From an uncultured Prevotellaceae bacterium (GTDB lineage: Bacteria; Bacteroidota; Bacteroidia; Bacteroidales; Bacteroidaceae), in NCBI GenBank assembly GCA_902800435.1, contig CADCEQ010000022.1:5899-69898 (forward strand): DNA of 64,000 nt, written 5' to 3'. This document shows, one piece after another, positions 49,695-59,454 of this stretch (position 1 is its first letter; every line of letters begins with the position of its first letter). The position numbers and the translations under genes are program-made. The notes under the pieces are model-generated. The model was not told where the DNA came from. It saw only the letters and a list, made by a program, of their open reading frames with translations, and ran no database searches.

Positions 49695-51679
49695 AGAGGA
49701 CTGCACTATTGACCGTTGCCCTGCTCCTGCTGGCCCTTGCCGCCAAGGCTCAGTACACGAGGATGACCGACCTGCCCACCGTCTACATCGAGACGTTCGA
49801 CGGGCGGAGCATCACCAGCAAAGACGTCTACAAGTACTGCCGCCTGCACTACGTCGACGAGGATGACCAGCTGACCAGCTACGACTCCGTCTCCATACGC
49901 GGTCGCGGCAACTCCACCTGGGGTCTGCCGAAGAAGCCCTACAAGATAAAGTTCCTGGAGAAGGAGAAGTTTCTGGGAAAGGGCTACGCCAAGGCCAAGA
50001 AGTGGACGCTGCTGGCCAACGCCGGCGACAAGACGATGATGCGCAACGCCGTCACCTCGGCATTGGGAGCCTTCACGTCGCTCAAGTTCAACCCCGCAGC
50101 CAAGTTCGTCGACCTCGTGCTCAACAACAGTTATATGGGCACCTATCAGATCAGCGATCAGATAGATGTGCGCCCCCACCGCGTGAACATCACCGAGCAG
50201 GAGTACCCTCTGGGCGAGGACGACGACATCACGGGCGGTTACCTGCTCGAAGTCGACGGCTTCAAGGACGGCAACTACTTCAACACCCCGCGCTATCGGG
50301 CTCCTGTGCGCATCCACTATCCTGACGAGGATGAGATTGACGTCAGACAGAGGAACTACATCCGAAACTACGTAAACGAATTTGACACGCGGCTGGCCGA
50401 TGCCAACTTCGCCGACCCCGAGGAAGGATACCGGGCGATGGTCGATACGACGTCGCTCATCGACTGGTATATCTGCACCGAGGTCAGCGCCAACATCGAC
50501 GGTTTCTTCTCTACCTATTTCTATAAGGACCAAGCCGACCCCAAGCTCTACTGGGGCCCGCTCTGGGACTACGACATCGCCTACAACAACGACCAGCGCG
50601 TATGGTCGGAACACTGGCTCAACAGCACCGACCAGTCGATGATGACCGACATTGCCTACGCTGGCTCAAAGGACTGGGTCAACCGCATGTGGGAAGACCC
50701 TTGGTTCCAGCGCGCTGTCTACCGCCGCTATACGGAGCTGATAGATCGTGGGCTCGTCGACCACATGCAGCAATACATCGACAGCCTGCACGTGCTGCTC
50801 AGCCAGTCGCAGGAGCTGAACTACCAGAAGTGGGGCATCAGCACCAAGGTGTATCATGAAATGGTGCTCTACTCGTCGTACGACCAGTACGTCTACGACC
50901 TGAAGTCCTTCATCGACAGCCACTGCGACTACCTGCTCCAGGCCTTTGCCGGGCGCCGTCCGCCGGAGCCGTTCTCAGCCGGCAACTTCTACTACAAATT
51001 TGTCAATGCGCGAACTGGCAAGGCCATCGACGGTGACGCCACGCAAAATGCCCCCTACGGGAATGAAAGTGTCGACTGGATACTCATCAAGCATGACGAC
51101 TACTACCAGTTCATCAACCGCAGTACGGGCATGGCGCTCAACGACCCCACAGTCGGCAAAGTCGGACCGACCACCAATGTGGGCACGAAGCTGAACACAG
51201 CCACTCCTGACCCTACTGACAGCCGCCAGTTGTGGATGCTTGTGGCCCAAGGCAACAGCGGGCTCCATAACCTCGTAAACGTCTACACCCAGCATGTGGC
51301 TAATCTGCAGGGAGGCAGTCAGACCGACGGAGTGCCCATACTAAGTTACACCAACGACTCGCGCAACGGCCAGAGCCAGAACCGCCTGTGGCTTATCGTC
51401 GAGGGCGAGCCGCTGCCTGCCGACGTGAGTGCCATCACGGCTACTGAGCCCGCCGACTATGCGCTGGCCTACAATCCAGCGACTCGCCGGCTGCACTTCG
51501 GCTCAGCTACGCCCGAGGCTCTGAACTTCACCGTCAGTGTCACCACCCTTGGCGGCGTCAATGTCGCTACGTTCATGGCTGCCGACGGCTGCACCCTCAC
51601 TACCGTCCCCTCTGGCGTCTACATCGTCAGTTGGAACGTTGGCGGCAAGCATCGCTCTACAAAGCTCGTCGTCCGCTAA
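49691..51679 (+). CDS. Secreted CotH-kinase-family protein with ricin-like and T9SS C-terminal domains
   Basis: A 662-aa protein with a signal peptide (about 1-20). The CotH domain (about 30-400) has SIRGRGNSTWGLPKKPYKIK near its start and the metal-binding WDYDIAYNND motif. CotH proteins are protein kinases in spore formers; in Bacteroidota they are usually secreted and their substrates unknown. Residues about 435-575 resemble a ricin-type beta-trefoil, likely binding glycans. The last 80 residues (LHFGS, then VPSGVYIVSWNVGGKHRSTK) look like a type IX secretion C-terminal sorting domain. That fits porW/porX in the window. Translationally coupled to the preceding gene. Confidence 0.85.
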   Translation: MKRTALLTVALLLLALAAKAQYTRMTDLPTVYIETFDGRSITSKDVYKYCRLHYVDEDDQLTSYDSVSIRGRGNSTWGLPKKPYKIKFLEKEKFLGKGYAKAKKWTLLANAGDKTMMRNAVTSALGAFTSLKFNPAAKFVDLVLNNSYMGTYQISDQIDVRPHRVNITEQEYPLGEDDDITGGYLLEVDGFKDGNYFNTPRYRAPVRIHYPDEDEIDVRQRNYIRNYVNEFDTRLADANFADPEEGYRAMVDTTSLIDWYICTEVSANIDGFFSTYFYKDQADPKLYWGPLWDYDIAYNNDQRVWSEHWLNSTDQSMMTDIAYAGSKDWVNRMWEDPWFQRAVYRRYTELIDRGLVDHMQQYIDSLHVLLSQSQELNYQKWGISTKVYHEMVLYSSYDQYVYDLKSFIDSHCDYLLQAFAGRRPPEPFSAGNFYYKFVNARTGKAIDGDATQNAPYGNESVDWILIKHDDYYQFINRSTGMALNDPTVGKVGPTTNVGTKLNTATPDPTDSRQLWMLVAQGNSGLHNLVNVYTQHVANLQGGSQTDGVPILSYTNDSRNGQSQNRLWLIVEGEPLPADVSAITATEPADYALAYNPATRRLHFGSATPEALNFTVSVTTLGGVNVATFMAADGCTLTTVPSGVYIVSWNVGGKHRSTKLVVR

Positions 51680-51706
51680 GCGGAAACGTTTACGATGGAA
51701 AAACAG

Positions 51707-51731
51707 CCGCAGCTGTTGCTGCGGTTTGTTT
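51707..51731 (+). terminator. Rho-independent terminator after the CotH-type gene
   Basis: CCGCAGC and GCTGCGG form a 7-bp stem with a TGTT loop, followed by TTTGTTTTTTT. It ends the operon starting upstream. Confidence 0.8.
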
Positions 51732-51738
51732 TTTTCCG

Positions 51739-51746
51739 TACTTTTG
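51739..51746 (+). promoter_or_regulatory. -7 box (TACTTTTG) for the pectate lyase gene
   Basis: Lies 29 bp before the ATG at 51776 and directly after the terminator. Confidence 0.5.
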
Positions 51747-51775
51747 CAACAAATATCAAAACTAATAAAGCTACT

Positions 51776-54700
51776 ATGACTAAAAAGTTACTGTTCTCGT
51801 GTGTGTGTTTCCTGCTTTGTGCCATGACAGCCAAGGCCGCAGCCGTCAGCATCACCGGCCAAGGCGGCTGGTTTGAGAGTGCCTACGTGACGTGGCAGAA
51901 GACAGACGGACTGGCGTACAACGTCTACGTCAGTCCCGCCAACGCCAATACGTGGACCAAGCTCGATGACGAGCTGGTGCGCGAATACCCGACCTACGGC
52001 CGCGCCGATGCCCTTGGTCTAAAGGCCGGCAGCTATAAGTTCAAGGTGGTGCCCGTCAACGACGGCAGCGAAGTGACTGCCGACGCAGCCGTCACAGCCG
52101 CCGTCGAGGTCAAGGCCCACGACCGCTCGGGATTTGCCCACGTCGGCATGCCGGGCGGCATCGGAGCCTACAAAAATGATGGCACGCTGAAGCAGGGCGC
52201 AAAGGTCCTCTACGTCTGGGCCGACAATGCCAAGACCATTACCCACAACGTCGTCACCAGCAGCAGTGGCGCCGTCACCACTGGTAAAGGACTTCAAGAC
52301 ATCATCACACTCTACCAGAAGGGCTACGACACCACGCCGCTTGCCATCCGCATCATCGGCACCATCAAGGCCGACGATATGGACCGCTTCGATTCCTCTG
52401 CAGAGGGACTGCAGGTAAAGGGTAAGGGAGCCTACGGCGAAATGCCCATCACCATCGAGGGCGTTGGCAACGATGCCGCCATCTGGGGCTTCGGCATCCT
52501 CGTCCACGGATGCAAGGACACGGAGTTCCGCAACTTCGCCATCATGCTCTGTATGGACGATGTTCTGTCGTTGGATACCGACAACTCCAATGTTTGGATT
52601 CACAACATGGACTTCTTCTACGGCAAAACGGGCAGCGACGCCGACCAGGCCAAGGGCGACGGTACAGTGGACATCAAGAAACGTTCGAAAAACATCACTG
52701 TCTCTTACAACCACTTCGTCGACTGCGGCAAGAGCAGTCTTGCCGGCATGAAGAGCGAGACCACCGACTACTGGATGACCTACCACCACAACTGGTTCGA
52801 CCACAGCGACTCGCGCCACCCACGCATCCGTACCGCCTTCTATCACGTCTATAACAACTACTTCGACGGTGTGTCGAAATATGGCGTAGGCGTTACGATG
52901 GGCGGTTCAGCTTTCGTCGAGAACAACTACTTCCGCAATACGAAATACCCGATGCTCAGCTCAAAGCAGGGCACCGATGCTGAGGGCGACGGCACGTTCT
53001 CAGGCGAAAACGGCGGCGTCATCAAGGCTTACAACAACAAGATTGACAATCCGCGCAAGTTACAGTACTGGAGCAGTGCCGTGCAGTCGACAGGCGCCTG
53101 GGATGCTGTGCTGGTCAACAGCCGCGATGCTTCTGTCACAGCTATTGCCTACACCGGCGGCACTGCCTACAACGCCGCTGCCGACGAGGCCGCCCGCACC
53201 ACCTATATAGAGAACAAAATTGATGCGCCCGAGCAGGTGAAGTCTATCGTCAAAGGCGACCTTGGCGCAGGCCGTATGCAGCACGGTGATTTCCACTGGG
53301 CGTTCAACAACTCGCTGCAGGATGCCAACTACGATGTCATCAGCGAGCTAAAGAACGCCCTGCAGAGCTACAAGTCAACACTCGTAGGTTTCTTCGGTCA
53401 GGCCATCAGCAATGGCGGCGCCACGGCAACCGTTGACAGCGGCGACGGCAAGGGCATCAGCGAGGAAGCGAACGATGCCTACGTGCCCTCTTGGGGCAGT
53501 GGTGGTGGCAGTGGCACCATTACCGCCGGTGAGTATGTCATCGGCTCGTCGAAGGAGTTCTTCTGGTTCAACGAAGCTAACCAGACTGCCTATAATGCCT
53601 ATATCGCCGACGGCACCTTCACGACAAACGGAGAATTCCAGCCAAAGCGTGTGGTTGCCAAGAGCGATAACACGTCGTGTTCCGACTACATCGGTGCCAT
53701 CCGCCTGGACCAAAACGAATACCTGACCGTCCATTATGCTGACGGCATCGGCGCGGCCTATTTCTATGTCTCAAGCACCGGTTCGCAGAATTGGAAAATG
53801 GAGACCTCGAACGACGGCACCACGTGGACAACCACAGGAACTGCAACGGGCAACTCAGGCGCCCACCCTGCCTGCAACATCATGCCGCAAGAGCCGGTGA
53901 AATATGTGCGTATCACCAATACCAATTCCGGCACTCGAGATCTGCAGGGCGTAAAGATTGCCAAGCCCGGCGAGGGCAACTCTGACGTCGACCCCGGCGA
54001 CGACAACGATGAGGAGACACTGAGCAGCGAAGCATCGGCTGAGTTCCTGCTCGGCGGCGACGACATCACAATGTCGGGCTATGCCTATACGCTGAACGTG
54101 GCCTACGATGCTGCCGACCAAGCTGGCTACGCTGTCACTGTAACTCCCGCTGAGGGAGCCACCGTAGCCGCCGTGACAGGAGCTTCCGGCTCTAATGGCA
54201 ACTACACCATCGCAGCCCCCGCCCCTGGGCAGACTATCACCGCCACCTTCCGCATCCTGGCAGAGAACAAGGCCAACACGCGCAGCTATACCATCAACAT
54301 CGTTAAAGGTGTAGACCCGTCGTCGCAGCCTGTTACTGAGGGCGAACTGCTTTATTTCCCCGCGAAGGACACCCCCAGTAACAGTTTCTTCACCGTCAGC
54401 GGGAAAACCGGTGACCCCTCGTCGTACGGCTCTACCACCTATACAAAAAACGGTGAAACCTACAATTGTACCTATCCTCTGAAGTTAGAATCTACAACAA
54501 CCATCAAGTTCACACCCGCAAAAGATGGTACATTAACCATCTGCATGTGTCCTGCATTCAAGAATAAAAACCTGAAACTGAACAACACAACGTATGAGGC
54601 AGATGCCACTAACTTGATAAAGGTTCCATTGACAGGCGGTACACCATACACCATTATCAAAGATGGTACAGCAGGTCTTTTTTACATCGACCTCGTCTAC

Positions 54701-54886
54701 GCCGACGACGTGCTCCGCGGCGACGCTGACGGCAACGGCACGGTAGAACCGGCGGACGCACTCGCTTTAGCCAACCACCTGATTGGCAACTCTGGAAGCT
54801 ACGACGACAAGGCTGCCGACGTCAACAAGGACGGAAAGGTTGATATCACTGATCTTGTAGCACTCATCAAGAAGTTAATCCCGTAA
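51776..54886 (+). CDS. Secreted pectate lyase, PL1 type, with binding modules and dockerin-like repeats
   Basis: Cleaves polygalacturonate by beta-elimination outside the cell; 1036 aa starting MTKKLLFSCVCFLLCAMTAKA (signal peptide). A fibronectin-III-like domain (about 22-110) precedes the right-handed beta-helix (about 130-540), with PL1 landmarks GAIW-like IWGFGILVHGCKD, the calcium-site run DDVLSLDTDNSNVWIHNMDF, YHHNWFDHSDSRHPRIR (catalytic Arg region) and YNNYFDG. Further beta-rich modules (about 585-720 and 750-970) and a dockerin-like end (DADGNGTVEPADALALANHL, DVNKDGKVDITDLVALI) follow. The ATG at 51776 is preferred because an in-frame start at 51695 overlaps the terminator and promoter. 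Confidence 0.9.
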   Translation: MTKKLLFSCVCFLLCAMTAKAAAVSITGQGGWFESAYVTWQKTDGLAYNVYVSPANANTWTKLDDELVREYPTYGRADALGLKAGSYKFKVVPVNDGSEVTADAAVTAAVEVKAHDRSGFAHVGMPGGIGAYKNDGTLKQGAKVLYVWADNAKTITHNVVTSSSGAVTTGKGLQDIITLYQKGYDTTPLAIRIIGTIKADDMDRFDSSAEGLQVKGKGAYGEMPITIEGVGNDAAIWGFGILVHGCKDTEFRNFAIMLCMDDVLSLDTDNSNVWIHNMDFFYGKTGSDADQAKGDGTVDIKKRSKNITVSYNHFVDCGKSSLAGMKSETTDYWMTYHHNWFDHSDSRHPRIRTAFYHVYNNYFDGVSKYGVGVTMGGSAFVENNYFRNTKYPMLSSKQGTDAEGDGTFSGENGGVIKAYNNKIDNPRKLQYWSSAVQSTGAWDAVLVNSRDASVTAIAYTGGTAYNAAADEAARTTYIENKIDAPEQVKSIVKGDLGAGRMQHGDFHWAFNNSLQDANYDVISELKNALQSYKSTLVGFFGQAISNGGATATVDSGDGKGISEEANDAYVPSWGSGGGSGTITAGEYVIGSSKEFFWFNEANQTAYNAYIADGTFTTNGEFQPKRVVAKSDNTSCSDYIGAIRLDQNEYLTVHYADGIGAAYFYVSSTGSQNWKMETSNDGTTWTTTGTATGNSGAHPACNIMPQEPVKYVRITNTNSGTRDLQGVKIAKPGEGNSDVDPGDDNDEETLSSEASAEFLLGGDDITMSGYAYTLNVAYDAADQAGYAVTVTPAEGATVAAVTGASGSNGNYTIAAPAPGQTITATFRILAENKANTRSYTINIVKGVDPSSQPVTEGELLYFPAKDTPSNSFFTVSGKTGDPSSYGSTTYTKNGETYNCTYPLKLESTTTIKFTPAKDGTLTICMCPAFKNKNLKLNNTTYEADATNLIKVPLTGGTPYTIIKDGTAGLFYIDLVYADDVLRGDADGNGTVEPADALALANHLIGNSGSYDDKAADVNKDGKVDITDLVALIKKLIP

Positions 54887-54897
54887 TAGATTTGCTT

Positions 54898-56328
54898 ATG
54901 CCCACGACAGCCCGCGTGTTCCAGATATTCAAGGAACTGAACCAGATTCCCCGTCCTTCGCACCACGAAGAACAGGTGGCCGACTATCTCTGCCAGTTTG
55001 CAGAGCGTCTGCATTTAGACTACAAGCGCGATGCCGAGAACTGCGTCGTCATCAGCAAACCGGCCACGCCAGACCACGAGGGGGCTGAGCCCATCGTGCT
55101 GCTGAACCACATGGATATGGTCTGCGTGGGCATGAGCGACCCACTCCACGTTCCCATCGAGGCGTATGTGGAGAACGGGTGGATGAAGGCTCGCGGCACC
55201 TCGTTAGGTGCCGACAATGGCATCGGACTCTCTATGGCGCTCGCCGTGCTCGAAAGCAGCGACATCGTACATGGCCCGCTGGAGGTGATGACCACCACCA
55301 ACGAGGAAGACGGCATGTCGGGAGCCTCACAACTGAGCAAAGACTTCCTGCAGGGCCGCAAGGTCATCAACCTCGACTCCGAGGACTACGACACCATCAC
55401 CACGGGAGCCGCCGGTGCCTGTCTGCAGTTCCACCGCATCCCGCTGGAACGAGTCGCCCCTCCGTCTATCGGGGAGCGCTCCTGGTACGCTATTCGCTTT
55501 GAGGGCGGACTGGGCGGTCACTCCGGCGTCGACATCAACAAAGGCCGTTGCAGCGCCGTGTTGGCGGCACGCACTCTCTTAGCCACTATCTGCAAAGAGC
55601 ACGACCTCGACATCGCGTCTATTAAAATAGGTGAAGCCAACGCATCGATTGCCTCAACTGCCGAAATCGTAGTCAGCTCGGCTTCCGACGCGACTGAGTT
55701 CATGCAGCAACAGGAGAGGTCGATAAACGATTGGCTGCATGAGACGTTTGGTAACAGCGACCCCCGCATGCATTGTACCATCACCGAATCCGAACCGCAA
55801 GCCATGGTCATCAGCCGCAAGACTATTGAAGCGTTGATGACGTGCCTGCAACAGATTCCGCAGGGAATCGTGAAGATGAGCGACGTGATGAAGGACACCG
55901 TGGAGACCTCGAACAACATTGGTCGCATCCTGACCGAAGAAGACCACATCTTCGTGTCTACCCACACACGCAGCTTCATCGACAGCGAGATGGACAAGCT
56001 CAGTCGCGCCATCGCGAAGGTTTTCGCAGCCAACGGTGCTACCAGCGAGACCATTATGTCGGCTCCCGCCTGGCAGGAGAATCAGGAGTCCGACTTCCTG
56101 CGCCTCACCTCCGACACGTTCAACGACGTTTTAGGCTGGCGCCCCCGCATGGTCGCCATGCACTTTGTGCTCGAAGCCGGTTTCTTCGTGCAGCACTATC
56201 CCGGCATCCAGATGGCGAGCATCGGCCCACGCATCGTTGAGCCCCACTCTACCAGCGAGCGCGTGGAGCTCTCAACCGTCGAGGACATCTGGCGTGTACT
56301 CATCGAGCTGCTCCGCCGTCTGGCGTAG
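54898..56328 (+). CDS. pepD: Aminoacyl-histidine dipeptidase (PepD, M20)
   Basis: Cytosolic metallo-dipeptidase of 476 aa that cleaves Xaa-His and other dipeptides. M20 metal-binding landmarks are visible: LLNHMDMVCVG (His, Asp), GTSLGADNGIG (Asp), TTNEEDGMSGA (Glu pair) and LNLDSEDYD-like INLDSEDYDTI. A terminal metal ligand lies in EPHSTSERVELS. A lid domain with GGLGGHSGVDINKGR is typical. I use the ATG at 54898; a TTG six bases earlier is less likely. Its end overlaps the convergent serine hydrolase gene by 29 bp. Confidence 0.93.
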   Translation: MPTTARVFQIFKELNQIPRPSHHEEQVADYLCQFAERLHLDYKRDAENCVVISKPATPDHEGAEPIVLLNHMDMVCVGMSDPLHVPIEAYVENGWMKARGTSLGADNGIGLSMALAVLESSDIVHGPLEVMTTTNEEDGMSGASQLSKDFLQGRKVINLDSEDYDTITTGAAGACLQFHRIPLERVAPPSIGERSWYAIRFEGGLGGHSGVDINKGRCSAVLAARTLLATICKEHDLDIASIKIGEANASIASTAEIVVSSASDATEFMQQQERSINDWLHETFGNSDPRMHCTITESEPQAMVISRKTIEALMTCLQQIPQGIVKMSDVMKDTVETSNNIGRILTEEDHIFVSTHTRSFIDSEMDKLSRAIAKVFAANGATSETIMSAPAWQENQESDFLRLTSDTFNDVLGWRPRMVAMHFVLEAGFFVQHYPGIQMASIGPRIVEPHSTSERVELSTVEDIWRVLIELLRRLA

Positions 56329-57844
56329 TCTTTGGCGTTTGCTGTTCTTCTTCCACTACCATTCCAGTCATGCTGACCGTCTTCGACTGGTAGTTCTCTT
56401 TAGCCACGATGTTCACGGTGTTGCCCTCGAAGCGTAGCTTCAGCAGCACGGCCCCCATCCAGTTCACGAAGTGGAGCTTCACCTGCAGTTCGTCGTCCTG
56501 CCAGGCATAGCAGGCTCCTGCAAGGAAGGGCGGACTGATGGTGCTGAACTGGTTGCGCACGGCGTAGCGTGCATTGAGCGGGTAGAGAGGGACCGACGAG
56601 GTGGCCCACGCCTGGTGCCCCATCACCACCTGTCCCTTGCGTCCTGCGGTGTCGGTAATCTCCATGATGTCGTCGGCCACGAAGCGCAGGGCCGACCATC
56701 CCAGTGGGTTCTTTCCGAGACTGATGGTCTTGCCAAGATAGTCAGCCAGCACCTTGCTGGTCAGTTCGCCCTCAAGCAGCGGCAGCGACCATTCCCTCTG
56801 CTGCAGTTGGCGGTAAGCCTCCGACGCAGGCAGTGCCACGTCCTGCATCCCTTTGAAGAGCGTATTCCAGATATACTCGCGCTGGCGCAAGCCGTCGTTG
56901 AGGTTGCACTGGTTGATGACCACAACCACGTCCTTGTCGGGCACGATGATGATGTACTGTCCGTAAGCGCCGTCGGCACGAACAGCCCTGGGATGTCCTT
57001 GGCACATCCACAACTGATAGCCGTAGCCGTCGTTCTTTTCGCGTGCCACCTGCTGCTTCATCATCTCGCCGACCCACTGGGCGGGAATCAGCTGCCTGCC
57101 GTTCCACTGGCCGCGCTGCAGCAGCAGCTGCCCGAACTTCGCCAGCGACTCGCCCTGGATGTACAGTCCCCATCCGCCGGTATTGATGCCCTCAGGGCTC
57201 TGTTCCCACCTGACTTCACGAATGTTGAGATACCTGAACACCTTCTCCGCGAGATAGTCCAGCAGCGTCATGCCCGTCACCTGCTGCAAGATGGCCGACA
57301 GCAGATAGGTGTCGATAGAGTCATACTGAAACCGCCTGCCCGGCGAGGCGTTCATGGGGTGTGCCAGATAGTCCTTAATCCACTGTGTGCTGGCGTTGCG
57401 CATCTTCGTGTCGACGACAAAGCCCGACTGCATTGTGAGCAGGTCGCGGACGGTAATGCTGTTCAGTCGCCAGCTCACCACCTTCGGCAGCTGCTTGGGG
57501 AAGAAGCTGACCAGTCGGTCGTCGAGGCGCAGCCGTTTCTCGCCGATGGCAATACCGACGGCGGCGGCCACAAACGTCTTCGAGCATGAGAACTGTGTAT
57601 GCTGATACTCCGGGCGGAACGGAGCCGGAAACAGCTCGCCAACCACCTTTCCATGCCGCATCACGATGGTACTGTGAATCTCGCAGCGGGGATAGGCCAG
57701 CAGCGAGTCGAAGAAGGCAGCAACCTGCTCCGACCGAATGCCCACGGCTTCGGGCGACGTACGGGGCAGGTCGTTGACCTGTGCGCCAACGTCTATCCAT
57801 CCCATCAGGGTTATGACGACCGTTATCAATACTGATTTCTTCAT
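56300..57844 (-). CDS. Secreted serine hydrolase, beta-lactamase class C-like
   Basis: A 514-aa protein with a signal peptide (about 1-21, MKKSVLITVVITLMGWIDVG). The penicillin-binding/beta-lactamase fold has the S-x-x-K motif in FSCSKTF and a Tyr-x-Ser/Asn-like YDSIDTYLL, with a C-terminal lipocalin-like extension (about 370-500). Such proteins may be esterases or peptidases acting on D-amino acids; real beta-lactamase activity should not be assumed. The ATG at 57844 is eight bases after a -7 box, so the mRNA may be leaderless. Confidence 0.85.
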   Translation of the reverse strand: MKKSVLITVVITLMGWIDVGAQVNDLPRTSPEAVGIRSEQVAAFFDSLLAYPRCEIHSTIVMRHGKVVGELFPAPFRPEYQHTQFSCSKTFVAAAVGIAIGEKRLRLDDRLVSFFPKQLPKVVSWRLNSITVRDLLTMQSGFVVDTKMRNASTQWIKDYLAHPMNASPGRRFQYDSIDTYLLSAILQQVTGMTLLDYLAEKVFRYLNIREVRWEQSPEGINTGGWGLYIQGESLAKFGQLLLQRGQWNGRQLIPAQWVGEMMKQQVAREKNDGYGYQLWMCQGHPRAVRADGAYGQYIIIVPDKDVVVVINQCNLNDGLRQREYIWNTLFKGMQDVALPASEAYRQLQQREWSLPLLEGELTSKVLADYLGKTISLGKNPLGWSALRFVADDIMEITDTAGRKGQVVMGHQAWATSSVPLYPLNARYAVRNQFSTISPPFLAGACYAWQDDELQVKLHFVNWMGAVLLKLRFEGNTVNIVAKENYQSKTVSMTGMVVEEEQQTPKTTPDGGAAR

Positions 57845-57852
57845 TATGATTG

Positions 57853-57860
57853 CAAAATTA
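57853..57860 (-). promoter_or_regulatory. -7 box (TAATTTTG) for the serine hydrolase, probably leaderless
   Basis: Minus-strand box ending eight bases before the start codon. No exact TTTG is present at -33. Confidence 0.5.
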
Positions 57861-57940
57861 CACATTTTGTGGGAAACAATACGATTTATGGCTGAAAAGT
57901 GCGACATTTAAGGCAGTTTAACTATTGGTCATCCACCCAC

Positions 57941-57976
57941 AAAAAAAGAACCTAACTGAAATCAGTTAAGTTCCTT
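57941..57976 (-). terminator. Rho-independent terminator after tRNA-Pro
   Basis: On the minus strand gaacttaactga and tcagttaggttc form a 12-bp stem followed by TTTTTTT, directly after the tRNA 3' end. Confidence 0.85.
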
Positions 57977-57978
57977 TT

Positions 57979-58054
57979 TGGTCGGGATTACTGGACTCGA
58001 ACCAGCGACCTCGCGCCCCCCAGACGTGTGCGCTACCAACTGCGCTAAATCCCG
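57979..58054 (-). tRNA. tRNA-Pro (anticodon GGG)
   Basis: Cloverleaf read on the minus strand: acceptor CGGGATT/AATCCCG, D stem GCGC/GCGC, anticodon stem CACGT/GCGCG with loop CTGGGGG, T stem GCTGG/CCAGT, then ACCA, so the CCA end is encoded. The anticodon stem has an A-C mismatch at its second pair and a terminal T-G pair. Confidence 0.93.
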
Positions 58055-58147
58055 ATCCTTTTTAGCTTGGCATCTGACCATTTCTGTCGAATGCGGGTGC
58101 AAAAGTACATACTTTTTCCGACATTTGCAAATTTTATGGGAACTTTT

Positions 58148-58178
58148 TTTGTTTTTTATTGTAATTCATGTACCTTTG
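58148..58178 (+). promoter_or_regulatory. Promoter for aroA: -33 TTTG, -7 TACCTTTG
   Basis: TTTG 58148-58151 and TACCTTTG 58171-58178 with a 19-bp spacer, 22 bp before the ATG. Confidence 0.75.
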
Positions 58179-58200
58179 CACACAAAAATAGCGCCAAATC

Positions 58201-59448
58201 ATGCAATATACGATAAAAGCACCAGCTAAACTGAATACAAACATCTCGCTGCCAGCCTCGAAAAGCATCTCTAACCGTTCACTCATCATTTATGCCCTCA
58301 GCGGCGGCCGGTTACTGCCCCAGAATCTAAGTGACTGCGACGATACGACAGTTATCATTAATGCGATACGCCACATGCCCGAGGTCATCGACATCAGGGC
58401 GGCAGGCACGGCCATGCGTTTTATGACGGCCTACCTAAGCGTGATGCGCGGCACCCACGTCATTACCGGAACGGAACGCATGAAGCACCGTCCCATCGGC
58501 GTTCTTGTCGACGCACTGAGAAGGCTGGGGGCTGATATTGAATATGTTGGCGAAGAAGGGTTTCCACCGCTGCGCATCACAGGCAAATCGCTGACAGGCG
58601 GCATTTTGGAAGTGCCTGGCGACATTAGCTCACAGTATATCTCGGCCCTGCTCATGATCGGTCCTGTGTTAGAGGAAGGACTGGAGCTGCACCTGACTGG
58701 TGACATCATCTCGCGGCCCTATATCGACCTGACGCTGTGGATGATGCGAGAATTCGGAGCCGACGCGGAGTGGAGTGCCGGCGACACCATCAGCGTGAAG
58801 CCGCAACTCTACAACTGCCGCGACTATTTCATAGAAAATGACTGGAGCGGTGCGAGCTACTGGTACGAAATGGTAGCTTTGTCGAAAGACCACGACGCCA
58901 CGGTGCAGTTGTCAGGACTTATGGACGGCTCTAAACAGGGCGACTCCGTGGTAAAGTACATCTTCAGTCTGTTAGGTGTGAAGACCATCTTCCAGTCGAA
59001 AAGAGAAGGCCGTCTGCAGACGGTAACGCTTAAACGTAGTGGACGCTGCGTGCCCCGACTGGAATATGACTTCGTCAATTCCCCTGACCTTGCCCAAACC
59101 GTTATCGTGACGTGTTGCGGACTAGGGGTTCCCTTCCACTTCAGGGGACTGTCAACATTAAAGATTAAGGAGACGGACCGCATAGAGGCCATGAAGCGGG
59201 AGATGTTGAAGCTCGGCTTTGTGCTGCAGGGCATCAACGATTGTGAACTGATATGGGATGGTACGCGGTGCCAACCCCTGCCCGACGCCGTCATCGGCAC
59301 CTACGAGGACCACCGCATGGCCCTCTCATTTGCCCCCCTCAGCCTGCGCCATACCCTCACCATCAGTCAGCCACAGGTTGTGACGAAATCGTACCCTCAC
59401 TTCTGGGACGACATAAAAAATGCAGGATTTGACATCACCGAAACATAA
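58201..59448 (+). CDS. aroA: 3-phosphoshikimate 1-carboxyvinyltransferase (EPSP synthase)
   Basis: Sixth step of the shikimate pathway; 415 aa. N-terminal substrate-binding LPASKSISNRSLI, DIRAAGTAMRFMTAYLS and GDISSQYISALLM are present, and the second half has the GLSTLKIKETDR and YEDHRMALSFAPL motifs that mark the active site. Slightly short compared with about 427-residue homologues. It has its own promoter. The small Cys-rich gene and porW follow closely. Confidence 0.93.
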   Translation: MQYTIKAPAKLNTNISLPASKSISNRSLIIYALSGGRLLPQNLSDCDDTTVIINAIRHMPEVIDIRAAGTAMRFMTAYLSVMRGTHVITGTERMKHRPIGVLVDALRRLGADIEYVGEEGFPPLRITGKSLTGGILEVPGDISSQYISALLMIGPVLEEGLELHLTGDIISRPYIDLTLWMMREFGADAEWSAGDTISVKPQLYNCRDYFIENDWSGASYWYEMVALSKDHDATVQLSGLMDGSKQGDSVVKYIFSLLGVKTIFQSKREGRLQTVTLKRSGRCVPRLEYDFVNSPDLAQTVIVTCCGLGVPFHFRGLSTLKIKETDRIEAMKREMLKLGFVLQGINDCELIWDGTRCQPLPDAVIGTYEDHRMALSFAPLSLRHTLTISQPQVVTKSYPHFWDDIKNAGFDITET

Positions 59449-59454
59449 TAAAAC

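Noticed and set aside
56300..57844. Antibiotic-resistance beta-lactamase
   Set aside because: Overall resemblance is to the broad class C-like serine hydrolase family with a long C-terminal extension; resistance cannot be inferred.
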